Position numbers and translations under genes: made by a program
Shown here: one piece after another, positions 33,397-42,224 of the stretch
Layout: each line of letters begins with the position of its first letter
How positions within the stretch are numbered: position 1 is the first letter of the stretch
Notes under the pieces: model-generated
Seen by the model: the letters and a program-made list of their open reading frames with translations, nothing else
What the model was told of the DNA's origin: nothing
Database searches by the model: none
Assembly: GCA_049890215.1 (NCBI GenBank)
Contig: JBMHBX010000064.1
Coordinates: forward strand, 33,886-97,885
Direction: 5' to 3'
From: UBA685 sp049890215
Lineage (GTDB): Bacteria > Pseudomonadota > Alphaproteobacteria > Puniceispirillales > Puniceispirillaceae
DNA: 64,000 nucleotides

Positions 33397-34722
33397 ATGA
33401 TGATGGCTATGGTCTCAGATGTAAAAGTGATATTATTCTGCCTGTCATGGGCCTTGGCGCTCCCTGTTTTATTAGGGCAGGTGACATCTGATTTATGGTC
33501 TCATCTGGCATTGCTGTGCTATGGGGCGTTGCTATTTGTGATCCTTTTGAAAGTGTCTTTTCGGATGATCGCGATTATCAGTCTCTTGCTTATGGTTGGT
33601 TATGCTGTATTAGGGCAAATGCCAACCATAGAACAAAGCAGATCAGCTGGTTTATTTGTGCTGATTTTTGCGGCCATTATCCCAACACAGGCCATTATGC
33701 GGGCAGTCGCTATGACCATGCCATCTGTTGACAGAACGCAAAAAGCGCTTGGCGAATTGCCAGCTGCGAATACCGCCTCTGGTCTGCAACTGGTGAGCCA
33801 TTTTCTGGGCGGTGTGATCAATACAGGCACATTTGCGCTGATAGCGGCAAGCCAGCCTCTGAATGCGCAGGAAGACAGGCGCCTTATCGCTGCGCTTGCG
33901 GCATTGCGGGGCATGAATTCTTCCACCCTATGGTCTCCTTTTTTCGTGAGTTTTGCGGTGGCCATCGCCTATTTGCCGCCTGAGGCAGCCTGGGGTGCGA
34001 TTGGCATTGGCATAATAACGTCATTTCTTTTTTCTTACGGGTCTATGAAGTGGTTTGCCCCTTCAGGAGAAGGGGTGAATTTGCGGCGCTCTCTTGTGCC
34101 GTTGCAGCCGATAATCAGCCGCTTTGGCATGGTGTTTTTCTGTGTCCTTTTTGTCTCATTTGTAACAGGGCTGACAGCGCTTCATGCGGTGGTTGCCACG
34201 ATCCCCTTGCTTGTGATTGTGCAATTTGTGCGGCGCCCGGATACCATTCGGCCTGTTTTTCATCATTTCGCAGCCTTTTTGAAACAGGCAGGTGATGAGC
34301 TTTTGATTATCTCTTTATCCATGATGATTGCAGGTCTTGCCGGACAATCGCCGATCATAGCAGGGGCGTTTCAATCATTATTTGGTGAGGCACTGCCTGT
34401 ATTTGTGATGATTTGGGTGTTGCCTGTTATTGTCTGGCTTGGCTCTCTTGCAGGGGTGCATCCTGTGATTTCATCCACCCCGTTGCTTGCCTTATTCGGG
34501 CCAGGCCTGACATTGGCAGAGGCCGCTTTGATGATGCAGGCGCATATGATGGGATGGTGTGCCGGGACAATGACCAGTATCTCGTCTTTGTCTGTTCTGA
34601 CAGTGGCAGAGCAATTCAGGCTATCTGAGACACGTCTTGCTTATTCCCGTAATATGGTGGCAAGTGGCGGTCTGGCGATTATAGGGGGCGGCCTGATGGC
34701 CGCCCTGTCCTTTGTTTTGTGA
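33397..34722 (+). CDS. Multi-pass membrane transporter, ion-transporter-superfamily-like
   Basis: The 441-residue protein has about eleven or twelve hydrophobic helices arranged as two similar halves. Helix-breaking polar segments occur once per half, NTGTFALIAASQPL and GMNSSTLWSPFF in the first and GVHPVISSTPLLALFG in the second. This is the layout of ion-transporter (IT) superfamily carriers such as dicarboxylate, citrate or Na+/H+ transporters. I do not recognise the exact family or substrate. Several start ATGs lie within 12 bases. It converges with livF, leaving 10 bases. Confidence 0.8.
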   Translation: MMMAMVSDVKVILFCLSWALALPVLLGQVTSDLWSHLALLCYGALLFVILLKVSFRMIAIISLLLMVGYAVLGQMPTIEQSRSAGLFVLIFAAIIPTQAIMRAVAMTMPSVDRTQKALGELPAANTASGLQLVSHFLGGVINTGTFALIAASQPLNAQEDRRLIAALAALRGMNSSTLWSPFFVSFAVAIAYLPPEAAWGAIGIGIITSFLFSYGSMKWFAPSGEGVNLRRSLVPLQPIISRFGMVFFCVLFVSFVTGLTALHAVVATIPLLVIVQFVRRPDTIRPVFHHFAAFLKQAGDELLIISLSMMIAGLAGQSPIIAGAFQSLFGEALPVFVMIWVLPVIVWLGSLAGVHPVISSTPLLALFGPGLTLAEAALMMQAHMMGWCAGTMTSISSLSVLTVAEQFRLSETRLAYSRNMVASGGLAIIGGGLMAALSFVL

Positions 34723-34732
34723 TGATATCTGA

Positions 34733-35710
34733 CTAGCCGCCAAGGAAGAGGCGGCCCACATCTGGATTTTTCAAAAGGGCATCTCCCGGGTCTGCCATGG
34801 CTGTCTCACCAGAGACAAGCACATAGCCAAGATCAGCAAAGTCAAGGCCCTTTTTGGCATTTTGTTCTACCATGACGATGGTTTTGCCATCTTTTCTTTG
34901 AAGATCTTCAAGAATCTCAAACACCATATCGATGAAACGAGGCTCAAGACCGATAGAGGGCTCATCCACCAATAAGACTTCCGGGTTCATGACAAGAGCG
35001 CGAGAGATTTCAAGCAAACGGCGCTCACCGCCGGACAGGACGCCGGCAGGTTTGTCACGGCGCTCAGCCAGACGGCTATATTTATCAAACACCATTTCTG
35101 CTGCTTGTTTCGCCTCAGCTGGTTTGTTTTTCAAAAACCCGCCCATCAGTAAATTTTCCTCAACAGTCATGCCAGGGAACACAGATTTATCCTGCAAGAT
35201 ATAAGCAATGCCTGCCTGAGATAATTTTTGTGAGGGAGTCAGATTTGTGACATCACGCCCGTCAATGGAAATCGTGCCGGAAAATATATTTGTGAAACCA
35301 AAAATAGAGTGCAGCACAGTTGATTTGCCTGCCCCATTTGGCCCGATTAGACACAAAGACTGGCCTTTGGCAACATCCAGAGAAAAATCATGCAAGATCT
35401 GCATTTTGCCATAGCCGGCACGCAGATTTTCAATGCGCAAAAAGGGCTGTTGGCCTGCCAGTGCATGAAGCTTGTCTCTGTTTGGGGCATCTGTTGCAAT
35501 AGAGGCAGCTTCTTTGGCTACCTGATCAACAGACATCACAACATCAACAGATCCCATCCCATAGCCGGATACCGCCTTATCAACCCCTGCTTTTTTTGCC
35601 GCCTTTTTTGCGGTTGCTTTTTTGGCTGATTTTTTAGCGACTGTCTTCGTGGCCGCTTTTTTGGCAGATTTCTTTGCGGCTTTTTTTGCTTTTTTGAGTT
35701 CTTCAGCCAT
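34733..35710 (-). CDS. livF: LivF-type branched-chain amino acid/amide ABC ATPase with histone-like N-terminal tail
   Basis: The 325-residue ATPase energises uptake through LivHM. The ABC domain starts near residue 90 (LRIENLRAGYGKMQILHDF) and has Walker A GPNGAGKST, the signature LSGGERR and Walker B VLLVDEPSIG. LivF proteins are normally about 235 residues. The extra 90 residues include 17 lysines within the first 42, in AKKAAKKSAKKA-type repeats like histone H1 or AlgP tails. The ATG overlaps the livG stop by one base (TAATG), and the tail is in the same frame, so it is not an assembly of two genes. Last gene of livKHMGF. Confidence 0.93.
   Translation of the reverse strand: MAEELKKAKKAAKKSAKKAATKTVAKKSAKKATAKKAAKKAGVDKAVSGYGMGSVDVVMSVDQVAKEAASIATDAPNRDKLHALAGQQPFLRIENLRAGYGKMQILHDFSLDVAKGQSLCLIGPNGAGKSTVLHSIFGFTNIFSGTISIDGRDVTNLTPSQKLSQAGIAYILQDKSVFPGMTVEENLLMGGFLKNKPAEAKQAAEMVFDKYSRLAERRDKPAGVLSGGERRLLEISRALVMNPEVLLVDEPSIGLEPRFIDMVFEILEDLQRKDGKTIVMVEQNAKKGLDFADLGYVLVSGETAMADPGDALLKNPDVGRLFLGG
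35585..35695 (-). repeat. Lysine/alanine codon repeat at the livF 5' end
   Basis: Degenerate in-frame repeats encode KKA/AKK units. The plus strand reads as recurring TTTTTTGC and GCTTTTTT words. It produces the histone-H1-like tail of LivF. Confidence 0.75.
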
Positions 35711-36450
35711 TAGTGACCCCCCAGATATGCGTCAATCACACGTTGATCATTCTGTAAGTCCGCAGGCTTGCCAGAAGCAAGCATTTGGCCGTTAGACAAA
35801 CAATAAATCTGTTCTGCCAGATTCATGATAACGCGCATGTTATGTTCAATCACACATAAGGTGATACCAAGCTCTTCATTGGCGCGTCTCAGACGGTCAA
35901 TCAGCCCGTTAATTAAGGTTGGGTTAATGCCGGCAGTCGGCTCATCAAGAAGCAGGACTTTGGGCTCATTCATCAGCGCCATCGCAAATTCAAGTAACTT
36001 TTGCTGCCCGAAGGATAAATCACCTGAAATAAGATTGCGTTTTGAATAAAGACCGACAAATTCCAAAAGATGCTCTGCGCGCTCTCTTATCTCGCCGCGG
36101 CGACTGGCAAATAAGGTGCCGAAACTACCTTCGCGGTGAGACACAGAGATTTGCATATTATCCACACAATCCATCTTGGAATAGATACGTGTTTGCTGGA
36201 AGGTACGCAGCAAACCGCGTCTGGCAATATCGCCAACACGCAGGCTTGAGATCTCTTCATTATCAAAAGTGATAGAGCCATTATCAATCGGATGATAGCC
36301 GACAATCGAATTAAACAAGGTCGTCTTGCCACATCCGTTCGGGCCAATGATGCCTGTGATAGATCCCTGCTCAACCGCCATAGATATATCGACATTGGCT
36401 TTGACACCACCATATGATTTTGAGACGTTTTTGACTTCAATAATATTCAT
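35710..36450 (-). CDS. livG: LivG-type ABC transporter ATP-binding protein
   Basis: The 246-residue ATPase is the second motor of the Liv uptake system. It has Walker A GPNGCGKTTLFN, the LSFGQQKLLEFA signature, Walker B VLLLDEPTAGINP and a C-terminal extension typical of LivG (NDQRVIDAYLGGH). The ORF continues upstream to 36621, but ATG 36450 starts the family match and lies directly behind the livM stop. livF follows with a one-base overlap. Confidence 0.94.
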   Translation of the reverse strand: MNIIEVKNVSKSYGGVKANVDISMAVEQGSITGIIGPNGCGKTTLFNSIVGYHPIDNGSITFDNEEISSLRVGDIARRGLLRTFQQTRIYSKMDCVDNMQISVSHREGSFGTLFASRRGEIRERAEHLLEFVGLYSKRNLISGDLSFGQQKLLEFAMALMNEPKVLLLDEPTAGINPTLINGLIDRLRRANEELGITLCVIEHNMRVIMNLAEQIYCLSNGQMLASGKPADLQNDQRVIDAYLGGH

Positions 36451-36454
36451 GATT

Positions 36455-37513
36455 CTACGCCTTCGCTTTGTCTGTTTCAGTGGTATCAGCAACGGATTTT
36501 TCATCAACCACAATGCCGAATAATTCAGGATATTTGCGCTGAAGCCAGCCCATAATCCCTTCCTGGAAATAGACAATATTAATGATGAGGATAAGGCCAA
36601 GCGCCACCCATTGCCACCCAAGGAGCAATGTCCAGGTGGTTTCTTTGATAAGGTGGAACAAGACCGCGCCTATGACAGGGCCCCATAAGGTGCCTTTGCC
36701 CCCAAGCAGGGCCATGGCAACCATAAAGATGCCAAAAGTCGCTGTCGGGAAGGCCACTTCAACAGGTTCAATAAAACCAACCATATTGCCAAACACGGCC
36801 CCGACTGACCCCATGAAAAAGGCCGCAATCGCCCAGCCGATTTGCTTATATAGCAAGGTGGGAAGACCCATGGCTTCTGCTTTATCTTCATCATCTCTGA
36901 TGGCGTTAATGGCAAGACCGAATTGTGTCTGATAAAGCCACCGAAGCAAGAAGTGGGCACCAGCTGCCAGAATAAAGCACAGGCTGTAAAAGAACAGAGA
37001 CCTGATCTCAATGTCGAGCGGGAAGAAGGGCATAGAAATACCAGAGCCGCCGCCAATATAATCAAAGGTGCCTGTTAACTGGCCGGCAGCCACCGCAAGG
37101 CCCAATGTCCCAATCGCAAAATACGGACCTCTGAGGCCAAACATAAACATGCCAAAAATAAGGGACAGCACAACCGCACCAACACCACCGCCAATAATGC
37201 CAAGGAACAGACCTTGAAAATATTGCTCAATGGTAAATTCAGGCTTAATCGCACCAAAGGCTGAGGTATATTCGCCAACATCATAGAACATGGCAATCTG
37301 GATGATGGCTGAGATATACATGCCAGCACCGAAAAAGGTAATATTGCCAAGTGAATTATAGCCTGTCTGGCCACCAAGTGTATCCCAGGTAGAGGCCATT
37401 AAGATCATCACCCATAACACTGCCATTTGCTGTGTATAGGCCGGAAAGAGAAGTGGTCCTGCAATGGCGAGGATCAAAATTCCCACATATAAAATAACTG
37501 TATTACGAGACAT
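36455..37513 (-). CDS. livM: LivM-type branched-chain amino acid/amide ABC permease
   Basis: The 352-residue inner-membrane permease has about ten hydrophobic helices and the LivM-type cytoplasmic loop GLAINAIRDDEDKAEAMGLP, which contacts the ATPases. It pairs with LivH to form the channel. The start overlaps the livH stop by one base, so both subunits are made together. The soluble C-terminal tail (ELFGIVVDEKSVADTTET) is somewhat long. Confidence 0.93.
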   Translation of the reverse strand: MSRNTVILYVGILILAIAGPLLFPAYTQQMAVLWVMILMASTWDTLGGQTGYNSLGNITFFGAGMYISAIIQIAMFYDVGEYTSAFGAIKPEFTIEQYFQGLFLGIIGGGVGAVVLSLIFGMFMFGLRGPYFAIGTLGLAVAAGQLTGTFDYIGGGSGISMPFFPLDIEIRSLFFYSLCFILAAGAHFLLRWLYQTQFGLAINAIRDDEDKAEAMGLPTLLYKQIGWAIAAFFMGSVGAVFGNMVGFIEPVEVAFPTATFGIFMVAMALLGGKGTLWGPVIGAVLFHLIKETTWTLLLGWQWVALGLILIINIVYFQEGIMGWLQRKYPELFGIVVDEKSVADTTETDKAKA

Positions 37514-38418
37514 TATCTGACCACCTGTCTTGAACGGCGCATTTGAATTTGACGATAAATCAGAACGCCAAGAAGCATAACAACCGCCGCTGCTACCTGA
37601 TATTCAGCGCCCATAATGATGCCTGTATATTGTTCGATAAGGCCAAGGCCAAAGCCTGTGCCAATAACGGCCGGTAAATTGCCAAGCCCTGCGGCTGTTA
37701 CAATGGCAAAAGACCGCACAGAATACACAATGCCGTAAAAAGGCTGGATAACCCATATGACTGCTACCAACACACCGGCTGCCCCGCAAATGGCGGCGTT
37801 CAGTGAAAAGGTAAAAGCATAAATCCGGTCTGTATCAATGCCAAGCACACGCGCTGCCCGCGGGTCTTGTGCTGTGGCTCTGATAGCTTGGCCTGTGCGT
37901 GATTTGCGCATGAATATCACCACCGCTGCGGCTAATAATGAGGCCATTATCAGTGATATAATCTTGACAGACGGGATGGTCACAAAACCATCAAAGGCAT
38001 CATAAACAGGCAGATGCGAGTCAATGATCTGAACCTCCGGGCCGAAGATCAAATTCATCACCTGCTGTAATAAAAGTGACAGGCCAAAGGTTGCAAGTAA
38101 TGAGGTAAACATATCCTGGTCAATCACCCGTCTGATGATCAAAAGATAAGTCACCCATCCAAAAACAAACATACCAAAAAAGACAAAAGGAATAGTCATA
38201 AGAGGGTGCATTCCGACCTTTGTCAGGGCAAAAGCGGCATAGCCACCCATAATAATAAAATCACCCTGCGCCAGATTTTTGACGTTCATCACGCCCCAAA
38301 CCAGTGCCAAACCATAGGCGCCAAGTGCAAAAACCGCTCCGATGAAAACACCATCCAAAATCATTTGGACATTCATAACAGGTGCCCAAACGAAAAGGAG
38401 CATTAGATTATCAAGCAT
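37513..38418 (-). CDS. livH: LivH-type branched-chain amino acid/amide ABC permease
   Basis: The 301-residue permease has about eight hydrophobic helices, the GAYGLALVWGVMNVKNLAQG start and the coupling loop GQAIRATAQDPRAARVLGID. GGAGACG lies about six bases before the ATG. A stem-loop separates it from livK, which may keep permease expression below that of the binding protein. Confidence 0.94.
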   Translation of the reverse strand: MLDNLMLLFVWAPVMNVQMILDGVFIGAVFALGAYGLALVWGVMNVKNLAQGDFIIMGGYAAFALTKVGMHPLMTIPFVFFGMFVFGWVTYLLIIRRVIDQDMFTSLLATFGLSLLLQQVMNLIFGPEVQIIDSHLPVYDAFDGFVTIPSVKIISLIMASLLAAAVVIFMRKSRTGQAIRATAQDPRAARVLGIDTDRIYAFTFSLNAAICGAAGVLVAVIWVIQPFYGIVYSVRSFAIVTAAGLGNLPAVIGTGFGLGLIEQYTGIIMGAEYQVAAAVVMLLGVLIYRQIQMRRSRQVVR

Positions 38419-38447
38419 AATCGTCTCCGAAGAAAAAGAAGAAGAGT

Positions 38448-38471
38448 AAGGGAAGCAATCATGCTTCCCTT
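38448..38471 (-). terminator. Intercistronic stem-loop between livK and livH
   Basis: AAGGGAAGC (38448-38456) and GCTTCCCTT (38463-38471) form a 9-bp stem with a 6-base loop, 18 bases after the livK stop on the minus strand. A pyrimidine-rich tract follows rather than a pure T run. It probably stabilises the livK transcript or attenuates read-through into livHMGF. Confidence 0.5.
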
Positions 38472-38488
38472 GATGTTTTTATCGCAAC

Positions 38489-39703
38489 TTAATATTTGAT
38501 GTTGCGTGTGGCCATGTCAGCGGCGCTTACAACAAGGTTGTAATTACCATTGGCATCAATTTGACGCATGAACATTGGCTTGGCGATATTATTGCCTGCT
38601 TCTGAGAATTTAATGTCACCATAGAAGGTTTCCATTTCAATCGCAGAGATGGCATCACGGACCGCATCTTTATCAAAGCTGTTGGCTGCTTCGAATGCCT
38701 TTGCCCAGACAAGAACAGCCGCAGAGGCTTGTGCTGACTGATAAGGCACTGAGGTATATGACGGATAAGCTGTCTTGAAGCCAGCGTTCCAGTCAGCAGC
38801 TGTGCCAAATAGCGCATCGCCCTTTGGTACTGTTTCAACCCACTGTGTGGCGCATAGAATGCCATTTGCTGATTTCGGGAATTTTTCCTGAATCTTGGCT
38901 GCTTCACAATGTGTCATGGCGATAATTGGAACATTGATCTTCATTTCTTCGATCTGGCGCGCTGCTGTTGCCGCCCCTTTTGAGTGACCGGAGATGATCA
39001 GAATATCAGGGCGAAGTGCCTTTGCTTTGGTCAAAGTCGCTGACATGTCTGACAAATCAGCAGGTAATTTATCATCAATGACAATCTTCATGCCATATTC
39101 TGCGGCTGCATCGACCACACCTTCGCGCACATCAAGTGAGAAGGGGTCATTTTCAAATGCCAGTGCCACTTTGAGGCTGCCAGGATTATCTGAATTTTCA
39201 GCGGCAAGATGAATGGCTGTTGACAGATATTGTTCTGAAGTCGACAAGACGGCAAACAGATATTTATAGCCTTGTGTAAACAAAGACCGTGACGCACCTT
39301 CAGCTTCAACCATCGGGACGCCAAATTTTTCAGAAACAGGCGCAATCGCCTTTGTCATGCCTGAGGAATATGGCCCAAGCATATAATCAACGCCATCTTG
39401 CTGAATGAGACGTTCTGCTAGCTGAGCGCCACGAGCCGGTGTTGATTCATCATCATAATATTTCACATCCAATTTATAGCTTTTGCCGCCTACCTTGACG
39501 CCGCCTGCTGCGTTAATCACGTCAACTGCATAATCATAGCCGCGCTGTGTGTGAAGGCCGTTTGTCGCATATTTGCCTGTCAGTGAAATAGATGATCCCA
39601 AAATAATGGTGTCACCTTCTACCTTTGCCTGTGCCGTTGTCATGGCACCTGCTGATGCAACAGCTGTGATAGCTGATGCGATCATGATCTTTTTGAAACT
39701 CAT
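38489..39703 (-). CDS. livK: Periplasmic amino acid/amide ABC substrate-binding protein (LivK-like)
   Basis: The 404-residue protein has a Sec signal peptide (KKIMIASAITAVASAGAM, cleavage near AQA) and the type I periplasmic fold: IILGSSISLTGKYATNG, VDYMLGPYSSGMTKAIAPVS and ILIISGHSKGAATAARQIEE. The ligand could be a branched-chain amino acid, urea, an amide or another small polar compound; the pocket residues do not settle this. ATG 39703 is preceded by GGGAGG, a better start than the upstream one at 39781. Confidence 0.92.
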   Translation of the reverse strand: MSFKKIMIASAITAVASAGAMTTAQAKVEGDTIILGSSISLTGKYATNGLHTQRGYDYAVDVINAAGGVKVGGKSYKLDVKYYDDESTPARGAQLAERLIQQDGVDYMLGPYSSGMTKAIAPVSEKFGVPMVEAEGASRSLFTQGYKYLFAVLSTSEQYLSTAIHLAAENSDNPGSLKVALAFENDPFSLDVREGVVDAAAEYGMKIVIDDKLPADLSDMSATLTKAKALRPDILIISGHSKGAATAARQIEEMKINVPIIAMTHCEAAKIQEKFPKSANGILCATQWVETVPKGDALFGTAADWNAGFKTAYPSYTSVPYQSAQASAAVLVWAKAFEAANSFDKDAVRDAISAIEMETFYGDIKFSEAGNNIAKPMFMRQIDANGNYNLVVSAADMATRNIKY

Positions 39704-39727
39704 TGGTTTCCTCCCTATATTTTTATG

Positions 39728-39745
39728 CGAGTTGTTAACCACTCG
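39728..39745. promoter_or_regulatory. Near-perfect 18-bp palindrome upstream of livK
   Basis: CGAGTTGTTAACCACTCG is palindromic around GTTAAC with one mismatched pair and lies 25 bases before the livK start. A TTGACC box on the minus strand at 39781-39776 could be the -35 element, though no good -10 follows. The palindrome would sit at or just after the transcription start, a usual repressor position. Confidence 0.4.
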
Positions 39746-39904
39746 TTCTAAAAATACTGGGGCATAAAAACGCAAGGTCAAAGGAAAAAAAGGATTTTAT
39801 TCAGATTTTTTTACAGAACATGGTCGTGAACCGCACATTATTGCGCTCTTTACGAGCGGTCCGCGCCGTCAAAATTTAGTGTCTGTCTTTGCGCAAATGA
39901 GACA

Positions 39905-40807
39905 TTAGGACAGTAAAACAAGGAGAATCGACAGCCCAAGCAATGTAATGGCAATCCATTCTGTTCTGGCAAGCCTTTCTTTGAAATAAAAAACAGAGAC
40001 ACCGATGGTGATCAGTAATTCTATCTGGCCGACAGCGCGTACCGGCGCTACGGCATGAGCGGAAAAAGCGATAAACCAACAGGCAGTGGCAACCGCCCCG
40101 CTCAGGCCCACAATCCATCCTGAACGCCATGATATTAGCGTGGCAATCAGCTCTTTTCTGGCCAGAATAAAAAGAGCGGCTCCCATAAAAATCGTCTGCC
40201 ATAAGGTAGCGATAAAGCCGGTCAGGCTTGCTTTGAGTATAATATCATCACCATCAAGACTGTCTGTGGCAGCGCGGAATGTGACTGTCGCAAGGCCAAG
40301 GGCGGCGCCTGAGGCAAGACCAATGACAGATTGACGAGAGGCAATTAAGGTCAAAAATGCCTGATAAGACAGGCGTGACTGATAAATCGTCAATAGCATG
40401 ATTGCCAAAACGCCAAGTAAGATAGCAAATAATGTTTGGGCTGAGACCACCACCCCTATGATTAAGGCTTCAAGAAAGGCAGCCTGAAGCACTTCGGTTT
40501 TCGAAAAAGCTGTGCTTGCGGCAAAATTGCGGTGCGCAAATAAGGTCATCAATAAAATGGTAAAGATGATTTGCGTGACAGCGCCTATGGAGACCCAAAA
40601 TAAAAAGGCAGAATTCACAGATGGCAGTTGAGATGAGGCCCAATTGCCATAAATGATAAGCCACAGGGCGGCAAAAGGAAGCGCATAGATAAAACGGGCA
40701 TAGCTGGCGCCAAATTTACCAAGTGAGGCTATTAGCTGTTTTTGTCCGGCTGAACGGATGGTCTGGGCGGTTGCTGCCGCGATTGCCAAAATGACCCATA
40801 ATGCCAT
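39905..40807 (-). CDS. EamA/DMT family transporter
   Basis: The 300-residue protein has ten hydrophobic helices in two five-helix EamA halves. It begins LWVILAIAAATAQTIRSAGQ and ends with AHAVAPVRAVGQIELLITIG and VSVFYFKERLARTEWIAI. Such proteins usually export amino acids or metabolites; the substrate is unknown. It lies between livK and the acidic PopZ-like gene, all leftward, but the gaps of about 160-200 bases suggest separate promoters. Confidence 0.87.
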   Translation of the reverse strand: MALWVILAIAAATAQTIRSAGQKQLIASLGKFGASYARFIYALPFAALWLIIYGNWASSQLPSVNSAFLFWVSIGAVTQIIFTILLMTLFAHRNFAASTAFSKTEVLQAAFLEALIIGVVVSAQTLFAILLGVLAIMLLTIYQSRLSYQAFLTLIASRQSVIGLASGAALGLATVTFRAATDSLDGDDIILKASLTGFIATLWQTIFMGAALFILARKELIATLISWRSGWIVGLSGAVATACWFIAFSAHAVAPVRAVGQIELLITIGVSVFYFKERLARTEWIAITLLGLSILLVLLS

Positions 40808-40839
40808 GGTCTTAAAAAACCCTATCTTTCACCAACATA

Positions 40840-40881
40840 GCCCCTCTATGCCTCATGCGCGCCGGGGCATGAAAAAGGGGC
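40840..40881. repeat. Nested inverted repeat upstream of the EamA gene
   Basis: An outer GCCCC (40840-40844)/GGGGC (40877-40881) pair encloses ATGCC (40848-40852)/GGCAT (40866-40870). It lies in the 160-base gap between the acidic protein gene and the EamA gene. No T run follows on either strand, so it is not a standard terminator. Confidence 0.3.
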
Positions 40882-40969
40882 GTTGATTTGTTAAGTGATT
40901 ATCTGGCCAGAGCTTATCTTATTTGTCAAATAGGCAAAAGCCTGTGAGAATAAGGCAATGAGGAGAGGT

Positions 40970-42175
40970 TTAGTGTCTGCTTGGCTTGGTGCGCAGGCCA
41001 ATATGAGGCGTCTCTGAGCGGCCATAGCGCCCCTGACGCTCGCCAAGCGCTTCATCTACAAGGCCGCGGACCATCTGTGGCAATTCTTCATCAAGAACAT
41101 CACGCACAGTCTCGCCAATAAACTGCGCTAATGCAGGGCCGGGCGCAAGCAAGGCTGCCTCATCATCCTGATTTGTTTCATCCTGTGGGGCTTTGTCATC
41201 TGAAAGCTGTTGAGGCGGCGCCTCATTTGCGTCAGATGAGGGGGCAGGGATTTCATTATCAGAGGTGGTTATCTGCGCGTCTTCGACCGCTTGTCTGACA
41301 TCTGCTAATGCGCGGGACATCTCATCATCTGCCTGTGGTCTTGTGGCATCAAGAGCGGCAAGCGCCTTAGCTTCTTTGTCATGGCCAGTGTCTTTGTCAG
41401 GGTCAGTGTCTTTGTCTTGAAGTGACTCTGGTGCCTGATTGTCTGGCGCCAGCTGGCTCATAACATCATCTAAGGCAATGGCAGGCTCAATATCATCAGC
41501 CATCATGAGAGGCTCACCTTTGGGGGAGGTATCTTGTGTTGCCGACTCATCAAGGGCAATCGTATCAGCCAACAAGGCAAGGTCATCTTCTGAAAGCGGG
41601 TTTTGCGCGCTTATCTGTTGCGGCGTTGCCGCCGCCTCATCCCTGCCAAATTCTGAAGGGATGGCAAAATCATCATCTTTTATATCATTATCAGGGATAT
41701 CAGCATCTGGGATATCATTAGGGGCAGCCATCTCATCTTCGGCCAGAGCGGCTGTTAGCTCATCGTCTGAAAGGGCTGAATGGCTGGTTATATCTGGTGC
41801 ATCAAAAGCAGGCGCATCAAAGGCAGGGATAGCAAAATCCGGCGCTGTCTCCTGGCTGATATCATTATCATCACTATCTGAGGCGGCGGGCATATCGGCG
41901 GGCATATGATGGCTGTCATCCTGAGACGACAGGCGAGGTGCTTCATCTGCCAATACCCTTGCAGCTTCAGCTTCTTCATAGAGGTCTGATATGCGTGTAA
42001 AAATAGGAACGGACGTCATGGCTGATCGTGGCTTGCGTGATTGGATCACAGATGGCCTTGCTAGTGCGCTTGTCTTAGGACGTGTTAATTCAGCTTCCTG
42101 ATAAAGTGCTTCGACTACCTCAAAGCGCTCTTCATCAAAAGCATCTGCACTTGCGTAATCGTGGTTTATCGCCAC
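40970..42175 (-). CDS. Acidic, low-complexity protein with PopZ-like C-terminal helices
   Basis: The 401-residue protein has no signal peptide or membrane helix. Two copies of an LYxEAE motif lie near the N terminus (EALYQEAE and SDLYEEAE). A long, disordered Asp/Glu/Ala/Pro-rich middle follows. The only clearly folded part is the C-terminal FIGETVRDVLDEELPQM then VRGLVDEALGERQ. This layout, a short N-terminal helix, an acidic Pro-rich linker and paired amphipathic helices with an LP step, resembles the polar organising protein PopZ (DUF2497). Similarity is by pattern only. Start is GTG, with AGGGG six bases upstream. Confidence 0.75.
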   Translation of the reverse strand: MAINHDYASADAFDEERFEVVEALYQEAELTRPKTSALARPSVIQSRKPRSAMTSVPIFTRISDLYEEAEAARVLADEAPRLSSQDDSHHMPADMPAASDSDDNDISQETAPDFAIPAFDAPAFDAPDITSHSALSDDELTAALAEDEMAAPNDIPDADIPDNDIKDDDFAIPSEFGRDEAAATPQQISAQNPLSEDDLALLADTIALDESATQDTSPKGEPLMMADDIEPAIALDDVMSQLAPDNQAPESLQDKDTDPDKDTGHDKEAKALAALDATRPQADDEMSRALADVRQAVEDAQITTSDNEIPAPSSDANEAPPQQLSDDKAPQDETNQDDEAALLAPGPALAQFIGETVRDVLDEELPQMVRGLVDEALGERQGRYGRSETPHIGLRTKPSRH

Positions 42176-42224
42176 CTATAGCCCCTTTTAGTATATGAGA
42201 TACCCCTTATATACCTACATAGTG

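Noticed and set aside
41439..41909. A 156-codon rightward ORF inside the acidic PopZ-like gene.
   Set aside because: It is a Ser/Ala-rich mirror of an Asp/Ala-rich coding strand, a typical antisense artefact.
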